From NCBI GenBank assembly GCA_905142475.1, contig LR990730.1, positions 4,092,001 to 4,156,000 of the forward strand: 64,000 nucleotides of DNA, written 5' to 3'. A model generated the notes under the pieces. It saw only the letters and a list, made by a program, of their open reading frames with translations, was not told the DNA's origin and searched no databases. Positions within the stretch are counted from its first letter, which is position 1. Each line of letters begins with the position of its first letter. Position numbers and translations under genes: made by a program. Shown in pieces: positions 53,536-61,454 of the stretch. The DNA is from Xanthomonas hydrangeae (GTDB taxonomy: Bacteria; Pseudomonadota; Gammaproteobacteria; Xanthomonadales; Xanthomonadaceae).

Positions 53536-55271
53536 TCAGTAACTGGCGCTCAGGGTCACACCGGAGAACGTGCTGTAAGCCTTGACGCGCACGTAGTAGG
53601 TGCCCGAGGGCGCGCTGATGGTGCAGGTCTCGGCATTGCCGCTGCGGTACGGGCGGCAGGTGTAGGTGCTGTCGGTCGGCGCACTGCCGGCACGCACGTA
53701 CAGGTCCGCATCGCCGCTGCCGCCGCTGATCGCCACGGTCAGCGTGCCGCTGCCGGCCGGAACCGCGATGGTGTAGTTGAGCTCCGCGCCGGTGGAAGCG
53801 CCCAGGCCGGTGACCGGGGTCCCGTTGGTCAGCGTGTTGCCGGTTCCGCCACCGCCACCACCGTTGCTGCCACTGATGGCTGCCGTCACTGCGGCATCGG
53901 CATTGACGATGCCGGCACCGCAACCGCCCGAACAGGCACCAGGCAGCGCACGTGCGGTGTTCTTCAGCAAGGTCTCCACCGCTGCCGGCGTCAACGCGGT
54001 CGGCGCAACCGACTGCACCAGCGCGACTACGCCGGCCACATGCGGCGCCGCCATCGAGGTGCCGTTATAAGAGCACTGCCCGGAGTGGTGGTACCGCTAT
54101 TGAGCGTGGACAGGATCGCCTGACCCGGCCCCGACACATCGATGCCTGCACCGAAATTGGAGAAGCTGGCCTTGGCACCGGCCGAGGTCGTGGCGGCCAC
54201 CGCGATCACATTGGCGCAGTTGGCCGGCAACGAGCCGGAGACGTTGGCCGAATCGTTGCCGGCCGCCACGACCACGGTGGTGCCGCGCGAGACCGCACCG
54301 TTGATCGCGTTCTGCAGGGTGGACGAACAGGCGCCGCCGCCGCCCAGCGACATGTTGATGACTTCGGCCGGATTGGCGTTGGCGGGTACGCCGCTGACCG
54401 TGCCGCCCGAGGCCCAGACGATGCCGTCGGAGATATCCGACAACGAGCCGCCGCACTTGGCCAGTACGCGTACCGGTACCACCTTGGCGTTGAAGGCCGT
54501 GCCGGCCACGCCGGTGCTGTTGTTGATCACCGCTGCGACCGTGCCGGCCACATGGGTCCCGTGCCAGCTGGAATTGGAGGCCGGAATGCCGGTGCCGCAT
54601 TCGTTGGCGGCATACCAGTCGCCTTCGTCGGCCGGGTTGCTGTCGCGGCCATTGCCGTCACGCGCAGCGGTCGCGTCGCTGACGAAGTCGTAGCCAGGCA
54701 GAATGTTGGCGTTGAGGTCGGCATGGGTGGTGATGCCGGTATCGATCACCGCCACCACCACGCCGGTGCCAGTGGCCTTGTCCTAGGCCGGGCGAATGTT
54801 GAGGCCGGCGTTGGTGGTGCCGAAGCCCCACTGCTCGGACAGGCGGGCATCGTTCGGGGTCAGCGTGGCATGCAGGATCTGATCGACTTCCACGCTCTGC
54901 ACGTTGGGGTCGGCGGCCAGCTGGCGCATCAGGGTTTCTGCTTCCTGACGGTCCAGCGCGCGGGTGGATTGGACCAGCTCCGGCCCCAGCGCCAGGCGGC
55001 GCACCGAGTTCAAGCCCAGTGCCTTGCCGGCCTTGGCCGGAACCGCGCGTGCAGCGTCTCGCAGCGAAGTGCTCAAGGCGGTGGGGCTGGCCAGCGCGGT
55101 GCTGCCGTCCTTGTAGGTCACGATGAATTTCTGATGCGTCTGTGCGGTGGCCAGGCCGTCTAAGTAGACCTCGCCTGCGAAGGCCGGCGTTGCCAGCAGC
55201 AGCGAGGTGAGTGCCGACACACCCAGGATGCGGAGCGCATGGTGACGCAGACGAAACGTCTCGTTGAGCAT
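53536..55271 (-). pseudogene. secreted S8 serine protease with PPC domain (copy 3, broken)
   Basis: The third paralogue is interrupted twice. It starts normally (MLNETFRLRHHALRILGVSA, signal peptide ending TPAFA). A TAG at 54783-54785 replaces the TGG for the conserved tryptophan (residue 163 in copy 2). The frame then continues through Asp and His motifs until about 54066, where 10 bp are missing relative to copy 2 just before the active-site SGTSMAAP segment, shifting the frame. The rest encodes the Ser region and a PPC domain. Without readthrough no active protease can be made. Confidence 0.9.
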
Positions 55272-55444
55272 TGAATTCCCTTCCAGTCAAGAGAACCGCC
55301 GAAGCGGTGTTTCCGGAAACGTCGCCTTGGGCGAAGATCCGGAGTCCCGGATCGCCCATGTTATCGATCCGTTCAGCGAACCTATACCAACTAAACCGGA
55401 CTGGACAATACGCAGTTGGTAATTTTAGAAATAAAATTACGTTT

Positions 55445-55462
55445 CTGTGACATTAATCACAG
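55445..55462. promoter_or_regulatory. perfect CRP/Clp-type binding site
   Basis: CTGTGA, CATTAA, TCACAG is a perfect match to TGTGA-N6-TCACA with an extra C/G pair at each end. It lies about 180 bp upstream of protease copy 3 and between it and the ilvE terminator. In Xanthomonas, the CRP homologue Clp controls extracellular enzymes, so regulation of the protease array is a reasonable inference. A candidate promoter, TTGTCC and TATAGG (55381-55386 complement), sits about 60-70 bp closer to the gene. Confidence 0.65.
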
Positions 55463-55525
55463 GTAATTCATGCTGAATTCGACCCGATTTCTGTCGAAAT
55501 CCTCCCTTTTTGTTGTCTCGCAAAC

Positions 55526-55565
55526 AAAAAAGGGCCCCCGCACTGACATGCGGGGGCCCTTTTTG
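55526..55565. terminator. bidirectional intrinsic terminator after ilvE
   Basis: AGGGCCCCCGCA (55531-55542), loop CTGACA, TGCGGGGGCCCT (55549-55560) is a perfect 12-bp stem flanked by AAAAA on the left and TTTT on the right, so it can end transcription in both directions. It is 16 nt beyond the ilvE stop and clearly separates ilvE from the protease array. Confidence 0.85.
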
Positions 55566-55580
55566 ACGGAATGTGTCGGC

Positions 55581-56666
55581 TTACGACAAACGCACCAACC
55601 ACCCATGGCGGTCAGGAACACGCCCGTACTGGATATCGGTCAGTTCCTGGCGCAGCGACATGGTCACCTCGCCGGCCGGCGCGGACAGATCGCCGACCGC
55701 AAAGCCATCGCCCTTCAGCTCGCCGATCGGGGTGACCACCGCCGCAGTGCCGCAGGCAAACACCTCGGTGATGTCGCCCGACGCTACGCCCTGCTTCCAC
55801 TGCTCGATGGCGACCTTGCGCTCGATCACCTGCATGCCGCGGTCGCGGGCCAGCTGCAGGATGCTGTCGCGGGTAATGCCTTCCAGGATGCTGCCGGACA
55901 ATTCCGGCGTCACCAACGTGCCGTCCTTGTAGACCAGGAACACGTTCATGCCACCCAGTTCTTCGATGTATTTGCCTTCCACCGGGTCCAGGAACAGCAC
56001 CTGCGAGCAGCCCTGCGCATAGGCCTTCTGCTGCGGCAGCAGCGAGGCGGCGTAGTTGCCGCCGCACTTGGCCGCACCGGTGCCGCCCTTGGCCGCACGC
56101 GCGTACTCGGTGGACAACCAGATCGACACCGGCGCCACGCCCTTGGCGAAATACGGACCGGCGGGACTTGCGATGACGTAGTACGAGGCCTTGTGCGCCG
56201 CACGCACGCCCAGAAACGGCTCGTCGGCGATCATGAACGGGCGGAAATACAGGCTGGTTTCCGCCGCCGAGGGGACCCAGCTTGCATCCACTGCCACCAG
56301 CTGGCGCAGCGATTCGACAAACAGGTCGACCGGCAGTTCCGGCAGCGCCAGCCGACGCGCCGAGCGCTGCAGACGTTCGCCATTGGACTGCGGACGGAAG
56401 GTCCAGATCGAGCCGTCGGCATGCCGGTAGGCCTTGATGCCTTCGAAGATCTCCTGGCCGTAATGCAGCACCGAGGCGGCCGGATCCAGCTGCAGCGGGC
56501 CATACGCGCGCACCTGCGCGTCGTGCCAGCCCAGCTCGTTGGTCCAGGAAATGGCGACCATGTGGTCGGTGAAGTGCAGCCCGAAGCCGGGCGCGGCCAG
56601 GATCACGGACAGCTCGTCGGCACTGCGCGGCGACGGGGAACGGGTGGAAGCGAAGGACACGGACAC
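55581..56666 (-). CDS. ilvE: branched-chain amino acid aminotransferase
   Basis: Fold-type IV PLP transaminase, 361 residues, interconverting Leu/Ile/Val and their keto acids. It resembles the eukaryote-like BCAT subgroup, with PLP lysine at Lys200 in AAKCGGNYAAS, VLHYGQEIFEGIKAYR near 67-82 and ELGGMNVFLVY. It is followed by a strong terminator and preceded by sufT with a 64-nt gap on the same strand. Confidence 0.95.
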   Translation of the reverse strand: MSVSFASTRSPSPRSADELSVILAAPGFGLHFTDHMVAISWTNELGWHDAQVRAYGPLQLDPAASVLHYGQEIFEGIKAYRHADGSIWTFRPQSNGERLQRSARRLALPELPVDLFVESLRQLVAVDASWVPSAAETSLYFRPFMIADEPFLGVRAAHKASYYVIASPAGPYFAKGVAPVSIWLSTEYARAAKGGTGAAKCGGNYAASLLPQQKAYAQGCSQVLFLDPVEGKYIEELGGMNVFLVYKDGTLVTPELSGSILEGITRDSILQLARDRGMQVIERKVAIEQWKQGVASGDITEVFACGTAAVVTPIGELKGDGFAVGDLSAPAGEVTMSLRQELTDIQYGRVPDRHGWLVRLS

Positions 56667-56730
56667 CGGAAGATTCCTGTATGGCGGGCGAAAGGACGCG
56701 GCGCCACCTCTTCGACATGGCGCCTGGCGA

Positions 56731-57285
56731 TCAGAGCATGCCGGTCTCGAGACGGGCCGCTTCGGACATCATATGCCGGCCCCACGGCGGGTCGAAGACC
56801 AGCTCGACATCGGCCTCGGCAATGGTCGGAATCATTTCCACCTTGCTGCGCACATCGTCGACCAGGATCTCGCCCATGCCGCAACCGGGCGCGGTGAGGG
56901 TCATCTTGACGTCGACCCGGCGCTGATCGTCTTCTTCACGATGGCTGATCACCGCCTCGTAGACCAGGCCCAGATCGACGATATTGAACGGAATTTCCGG
57001 GTCGAAGCAGGTGCGCAGCTGCTGCCACACCAGCGCCTCCACCTCTTCATCGCTGGCATTGGCGGGCAATTCCAGCCCCGGCGGGGCCTCCTTGCCGATC
57101 GCATCGCCATCCTTGCCGGCAATACGGAACAGATTGCCTTCGACAAAGACGGTATAGCTGCCGCCCAGCGCCTGGGTGATATAGCCGTAACTGCCTGCGG
57201 GCAGGGTCACCGAATCGCCCTGCGGCACCATGACGGCATCGCAATCGCGTTCGAACTGGACGGGTTCGCTGCTACGGGAATACAT
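56731..57285 (-). CDS. sufT: putative Fe-S cluster maturation protein SufT
   Basis: A 184-residue SufT-like protein with the DUF59/MIP18 domain in its C-terminal half: FDPEIPFNIVDLGLVYEA at about 94-111 and TAPGCGMGE with Cys135. SufT family members support Fe-S protein maturation, particularly under high demand. The start at 57285 (MYSRSSEPVQ) has no strong Shine-Dalgarno. It lies upstream of ilvE on the same strand, without suf genes nearby. Confidence 0.9.
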   Translation of the reverse strand: MYSRSSEPVQFERDCDAVMVPQGDSVTLPAGSYGYITQALGGSYTVFVEGNLFRIAGKDGDAIGKEAPPGLELPANASDEEVEALVWQQLRTCFDPEIPFNIVDLGLVYEAVISHREEDDQRRVDVKMTLTAPGCGMGEILVDDVRSKVEMIPTIAEADVELVFDPPWGRHMMSEAARLETGML

Positions 57286-57480
57286 GGGCTGGATATGGGG
57301 CCGCGCCGGATGCGCGCAAGTCGGCCATTCTAGCCGACCACGGCGATGCCGCTGCCGGTCGTGCCGCCGACGCTGCATTCCATCTGACACACAGTCATCT
57401 GCAGCCCCCGTGGCTCACACCGGCAGTGCAGCGCAAAACGCGCCACGCGCTCTATCATGTGCGCACTGTCAGGAGCTCCG

Positions 57481-57900
57481 ATGCCGCCCACCACCGCGTC
57501 CGCCAGAACCGCCCACTGGCTCTGGCCCCCGCTCCTGCTGCTGGGATGCGTCACCGCCCTCATCGCCTGGATGCTCATCGCCCTTGCGCTTGGTCATCAG
57601 GCCGGCTGGATGGCGCTACTGGTCGCCCTGGAAGTAGCCTGGATGCTGCGCCTGGGCACGTTGCGCGCCGGCAGCGTGCGCATCGGCATTACCTTGGTGG
57701 CCACGGTCCTGGTGATCGTCGGTGCCAACTGGGGCATTGCGTCCGCACAGCTTGGCGGCTCGCTGGGATTGGACCCGTGGACCTCGGCGCAGAAGATGGG
57801 TGCCGGCCTGGCCTGGACCTTGTTGCAGCTGGCCAATAGCGGTTTCGACCTGGCCTGTTATCTCGCGGCGCTGGTGCTGGGCTGGTGGGCAGCGCGCTGA
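57481..57900 (+). CDS. small membrane protein of unknown function
   Basis: A 139-residue protein with three or four hydrophobic segments (about 18-40, 44-60, 67-85 and 115-134) and little else. ATG 57481 follows AGGAG at 5-nt spacing and is preferred over an in-frame ATG 8 codons upstream. It is divergent from sufT. I recognise no family; composition and codon use look native. Confidence 0.7.
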   Translation: MPPTTASARTAHWLWPPLLLLGCVTALIAWMLIALALGHQAGWMALLVALEVAWMLRLGTLRAGSVRIGITLVATVLVIVGANWGIASAQLGGSLGLDPWTSAQKMGAGLAWTLLQLANSGFDLACYLAALVLGWWAAR

Positions 57901-58145
57901 GCAGCTGAGATCAGCGGGTCTTGACCGCCGGATCGACGGCAGCGCTCGCCAGCGGCGACGCGGCCGCCGATCTCCGCCCGCGCCGTCACGGCCGGTGAAA
58001 GACAGCACACGGCTGATCGCCTCTTCGCATCGTCTGGTGCACGGCGCGCGCACGGCCGTCCATCCGCGCGGCGACAGCGCGCAGGCGTGTCAACCGAATT
58101 CACCCTCGCCCGTTGACGTTGTATCGTCTCCGCGGAAGCTACGCT

Positions 58146-58709
58146 GTGCTGGTGGGAACCCCTTTCGATCCGCAGCTCTCTCCACCGGCCGTCACTGCGC
58201 CCGTGTCGCTGGACGCTTTTCTGGCCGGCATCGGTCCGCGTGCGTTCCGTTTTGCCGAGGCCGGCCTGCGTCACCGCGAAGACGCGCTGGATGCGGTGCA
58301 GGACGCCATGGTGAAGCTGCTCGGTTACCGCGAGCGCCCGGCCGCCGAATGGACGCCGCTGTTCTGGAGCATCCTGCGCAGCCGCATCATCGACCTGCAG
58401 CGGCGGCGCACCTTCCGCCTGAAATTCTGGGCACCGGCCGAACGTTCCGACGACGAAGGCACCATCGACTGGGCCGACCCCGGCACCGGTCCGGTCGACG
58501 AACGGCAACACCAACAGGCCTACCAGCGCCTGGTCGAGGCCCTGCGCAGCCTGCCGGCGCGCCAGCGCGAAGCGTTCACGCTGCGCGTGCTGGAAGAGCT
58601 GGACGTGGCCACCACCGCCAAGGCGATGGGCTGCTCCGAAGGCTCGGTCAAAACCCACCTGTCGCGCGCACGCGACGCGTTGCAAAAACAGTTCGAGGAT
58701 TTCCTGTGA
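58146..58709 (+). CDS. ECF-type RNA polymerase sigma factor
   Basis: A 187-residue sigma-70-family factor with region 2 (DALDAVQDAMVKLLGY near 55-70, FWSILRSRIIDLQRRR) and region 4 (LPARQREAFTLRVLEELDVA and CSEGSVKTHLSRARDAL). The start is uncertain: GTG 58146 with GGAAG upstream is chosen, GTG 58152 is close. Its stop overlaps the GTG of the next gene, which suggests that gene encodes a partner or anti-sigma-like protein. Confidence 0.88.
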   Translation: MLVGTPFDPQLSPPAVTAPVSLDAFLAGIGPRAFRFAEAGLRHREDALDAVQDAMVKLLGYRERPAAEWTPLFWSILRSRIIDLQRRRTFRLKFWAPAERSDDEGTIDWADPGTGPVDERQHQQAYQRLVEALRSLPARQREAFTLRVLEELDVATTAKAMGCSEGSVKTHLSRARDALQKQFEDFL

Positions 58710-59047
58710 ACCGCTCCCACGATCCGGCCCGGTTCGACGCGCAGCTGCGTCAACTGCACACCGCCGCGCTCACCAGCCTGCCGCCGCAGACGCTGGCACG
58801 CCTGCGCCAGGCACGTCACGCAACTGCGCCCTCGCGCAACCGTCGCGGTTACTGGTTATTGGCGACCGCGTGTTCGGGGTTGCTGGCGATCGGCATCGGC
58901 CTGCAGTTGCGTCGGGGCGAATCGGCGCCCTCAGGCACCGCCGGGACCCAGACGATCGCCAGCACCACCGATACCGACGACATGCTGACCCAGAACCCGG
59001 ACCTGTACGTCTGGCTCGGGTCCGACACCGCCTTGGCCATGGAATAA
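58706..59047 (+). CDS. small membrane protein, possible anti-sigma partner (DUF3619-like)
   Basis: A 113-residue protein with a GTG start overlapping the sigma factor stop. A cytoplasmic N-terminal part (about 1-45) precedes one membrane segment (about 49-66, YWLLATACSGLLAIGIGL) and a periplasmic tail ending NPDLYVWLGSDTALAME. Topology and coupling fit a small anti-sigma or accessory protein; the DUF3619 assignment is by resemblance of layout and not certain. Confidence 0.7.
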   Translation: MNRSHDPARFDAQLRQLHTAALTSLPPQTLARLRQARHATAPSRNRRGYWLLATACSGLLAIGIGLQLRRGESAPSGTAGTQTIASTTDTDDMLTQNPDLYVWLGSDTALAME

Positions 59048-59052
59048 GCACG

Positions 59053-59544
59053 ATGACCCGCACCACCCGCCTGCTATTGACCCTGCTGCTGTGCGCCGGG
59101 CCCTGCGCGTCGCTGTTGGCCCAGGCACCTCCGCCGGGCCCGCCGGGGCCGCCACCCTCCGATGGCCCCGGCCCGCGTGGTCCGGGACCGCGCGAGGCGG
59201 AGACGCCGATGCCCGAGTGGGAAAAACTGACCCAGCAGCAGCGCCAGGTGCTGATCGATGCGCTGCGCGAACGCTGGAACGAGGTGCCCGAAGAGCGCCC
59301 GCGCATGTATCGCCACGCACGCCGCTGGCTGGACATGACCCCCGAACAGCGCAAGCAGGCCAAGGCCGGCATGGACCGTTTCCGCAACATGAGTCCCGAG
59401 CAGCGCCGCGAAGCCAAGGCCTTGTTCGAACGCATGCGCACGCTCAACCAGCAAGAACGCAATGCGCTGCAGCAACGCTGGCAGAAGATGAGCCCGGCCG
59501 AACGCAGCGCCTGGCTGCGCGAGCATCCGCCGGTAGACGATTGA
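59053..59544 (+). CDS. periplasmic DUF3106 protein
   Basis: A 163-residue secreted protein: signal peptide to about residue 23 (LLLCAGPCASLLAQ), a proline/glycine-rich linker (PPPGPPGPPPSDGPGPRGPG), then repeats of the type MTPEQRKQAK, MSPEQRREAK and MSPAERSAW, typical of DUF3106. It is 5 nt after the preceding gene. It probably is the periplasmic member of the sigma factor cassette, perhaps a sensor, but its function is unknown. Confidence 0.85.
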   Translation: MTRTTRLLLTLLLCAGPCASLLAQAPPPGPPGPPPSDGPGPRGPGPREAETPMPEWEKLTQQQRQVLIDALRERWNEVPEERPRMYRHARRWLDMTPEQRKQAKAGMDRFRNMSPEQRREAKALFERMRTLNQQERNALQQRWQKMSPAERSAWLREHPPVDD

Positions 59545-59670
59545 GCGACAGCTGACGATTGAGCGATATCGCAGGCCATCCTGCATGTCATCGTGCCGAC
59601 TGATTCACGTGCCGGGCGGTCAACCGGATCAACGATGTGATCGGCTCATGAGGGAGCCAATCGCACGCAT

Positions 59671-60270
59671 TCAGGGCATCAGCACCGCTTGCAGCAGCGG
59701 AGCCAGCACCTGTTCGGGCGCAAATGCGAGCAGCCCGGCGTGCTTGCGGTCGATCGCCAGCGAGGCATAACCGTGCACCGCGCTCCAGGCCAGCAGCGTG
59801 CGTTGCTCCAGCACGTCGGCACTCGGGGCGCTGCCGTGCCGCGCAATCCACTGCATCCGCAGCGTCTCGCGCAGGCAGGCCATCGCCGCTTCACTGGCAT
59901 GCAACAGTCTGGGCAAGCTGCGCGAGCGCAGATCCAGCCCCAGCATCAGCCGGAAGTGCTGCGGAAACGCGCTGGCGAAGCGGATATAGCCCAGCCCGCA
60001 CCCCAATAGCGGATCGGCCAGTTCCTGCTGGGTCGCGAGAATCTGATCGAGCATGCGCTCGTAGCCATCGGCGGCCAGTTCCGACAGCAGCCCGTCGAGC
60101 GAGCCGAAATGATGCGCCGGCGCGGCATGCGAGACACCGGCGCGGCGCGCGCACGCGCGCAAGGTCAACCCGCGCGCACCGGCCTCGCCCAACAGTTCCC
60201 ACCCCGCACGCCGCAACGCGGCCGGCAGATCGCCATGGTGATACGCAGCAGGCACGGACAATTGCGACAT
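59671..60270 (-). CDS. TetR-family transcriptional regulator
   Basis: A 199-residue TetR/AcrR regulator. The N-terminal HTH region (about 17-58) reads LRRAGWELLGEAGARGLTLR then CARRAGVSHAAPAHHFGSLD, which matches the family. ATG 60270 is used rather than a TTG two codons upstream. It is divergent from an alpha/beta hydrolase, and two identical-type 19-bp palindromes lie between them, so it probably represses both genes. Confidence 0.93.
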   Translation of the reverse strand: MSQLSVPAAYHHGDLPAALRRAGWELLGEAGARGLTLRACARRAGVSHAAPAHHFGSLDGLLSELAADGYERMLDQILATQQELADPLLGCGLGYIRFASAFPQHFRLMLGLDLRSRSLPRLLHASEAAMACLRETLRMQWIARHGSAPSADVLEQRTLLAWSAVHGYASLAIDRKHAGLLAFAPEQVLAPLLQAVLMP

Positions 60271-60308
60271 GGGCAACTTCGTTTGCAGAGACCTCAGTGG
60301 AGCAGATC

Positions 60309-60327
60309 ATCTTGACGTTGACAAGAT
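60309..60327. promoter_or_regulatory. TetR operator site 1
   Basis: ATCTTGACGTTGACAAGAT is a 19-bp imperfect palindrome (arms ATCTTG/CAAGAT). It is 39 bp upstream of the TetR start and matches the second site at 60349-60367 in 16 of 19 positions. The centres are 40 bp apart, close to four helical turns. Confidence 0.75.
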
Positions 60328-60348
60328 GGACTGGGCAGACGCATCTAC

Positions 60349-60367
60349 ATCTTGTCGACGACAAGAT
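60349..60367. promoter_or_regulatory. TetR operator site 2
   Basis: ATCTTGTCGACGACAAGAT is a perfect 19-bp palindrome (9-bp arms around a central A). It lies 35 bp upstream of the hydrolase start and probably overlaps its promoter. Together with site 1 it defines the likely consensus ATCTTGnCGnnGACAAGAT. Confidence 0.8.
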
Positions 60368-60401
60368 TCAATACGACGTCGCCCACTCCAAGGATCCCGC
60401 C

Positions 60402-61268
60402 ATGTCCTCGTCCATCGCCAAATTGCGTGCGCGCCTGCTGCGCGGCGTGCTGGCCAGCGCCAGTCGGCTGGCCCCCGGCCCGACCGGTCGGTTTCTGGCT
60501 CGCCGCTTCGTGACCCCGGCAGCGGCCGGCCGCCGGCAGGCCGCCGGACTCGCCGCCCAGTTGCCCGATGCGCATCGCCAGAATCTGCGCATCGATGGCG
60601 TCGACATTGCCGTTTACCGGTGGGGCGACCCGGCGCAGCAACCGTATGTACTGCTGTCGCATGGCTGGGCCAGTTACGGGCTGCGCTTTGCGGCATGGGT
60701 GCCGCAGCTGCGGGCGCTCGGCTATGCGGTGGTGGCGTTCGATCAGGCCGCGCATGGCTTGAGCGGCGGCAGGATCAGCAACATGCCGCATTTCGTGCGG
60801 ATTTTGCGCGACATCGGCGGCCGCCACGGTCGTCCGGCCGCCTTGATCGGCCATTCCCTGGGCGCGGCAGCGGCGGTCTTTGCCGACGACCCCGCGTGGC
60901 GGCCGGCACGCTATGTCCTGATCGCCCCGCTGCTGGCACCGGCGCAGAGTGCGCAGCGCCAGTTCCGCGCATTCGGCATCGCGCCCGGCACGTTCGCACC
61001 GTTTGAAAACTGGTTGCATCAGCTGACCGGGAAGCGCTTCGCCGATTTCGACGCAACGCCACGCCTGCCGCACTTCGGTGACCGCCCGGCGCTGATCATT
61101 CACGACCGCCGCGACCGCGAAACCCCCTGGGAAGAAGGCGCACGTTTTGCGGCGCTCTGGCCGGGCGCGCAACTGGTCAGTACCGAAGGACTGGGCCACA
61201 ACCGCATGGTCGACCACGCTTCGGTGATCGATCAGGCGTTGCAGTTCATCGGCCCGGCATCGCCCTGA
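60402..61268 (+). CDS. alpha/beta hydrolase
   Basis: A 288-residue alpha/beta-fold hydrolase. The oxyanion segment SHGWASYG (86-93), nucleophile elbow GHSLG with Ser152, an acidic residue in IIHDRRDRETP and a His in EGLGHNRMV form a complete triad. The N-terminal 40 residues are basic and hydrophobic, possibly membrane-associating. It is controlled by the divergent TetR gene through two operators; the substrate is unknown. Confidence 0.92.
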   Translation: MSSSIAKLRARLLRGVLASASRLAPGPTGRFLARRFVTPAAAGRRQAAGLAAQLPDAHRQNLRIDGVDIAVYRWGDPAQQPYVLLSHGWASYGLRFAAWVPQLRALGYAVVAFDQAAHGLSGGRISNMPHFVRILRDIGGRHGRPAALIGHSLGAAAAVFADDPAWRPARYVLIAPLLAPAQSAQRQFRAFGIAPGTFAPFENWLHQLTGKRFADFDATPRLPHFGDRPALIIHDRRDRETPWEEGARFAALWPGAQLVSTEGLGHNRMVDHASVIDQALQFIGPASP

Positions 61269-61454
61269 TCCAGACTGCAAGGGCACGCACATCGCGGGCG
61301 TGCCGGCCTGTTTGGATTGACTGAAACACCTGGCGATCAGTCGCCAGGTGGATGCGGATGGAACGCTTGGAACCGCCGCGTACGGGTGGCCTTGCCGCAT
61401 CGCGTAATGGCCGCGCACACCTGGCGGCGCGCGCAGGTGCCTTGATCGCGGCTC
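61269..61454. terminator. convergent spacer with two hairpins
   Basis: Between the hydrolase and the DUF1631 gene lie GGCACGC/GCGTGCC (61282-61304) and a perfect 10-bp hairpin CACCTGGCGA, TCAG, TCGCCAGGTG (61327-61350). Neither has a T-tract. They may serve as ends for the convergent units. Confidence 0.5.

Noticed and set aside
52713..55163. Plus-strand frames opposite the protease array
   Set aside because: They mirror the repeated catalytic-domain sequence of the proteases and show the same composition in each copy.
59536..59566. 13-bp direct repeat GACGATTGAGCGA at 59536 and 59554
   Set aside because: A short repeat spanning the stop codon of the DUF3106 gene, with no further copies seen; most likely a local slippage duplication of no functional weight.
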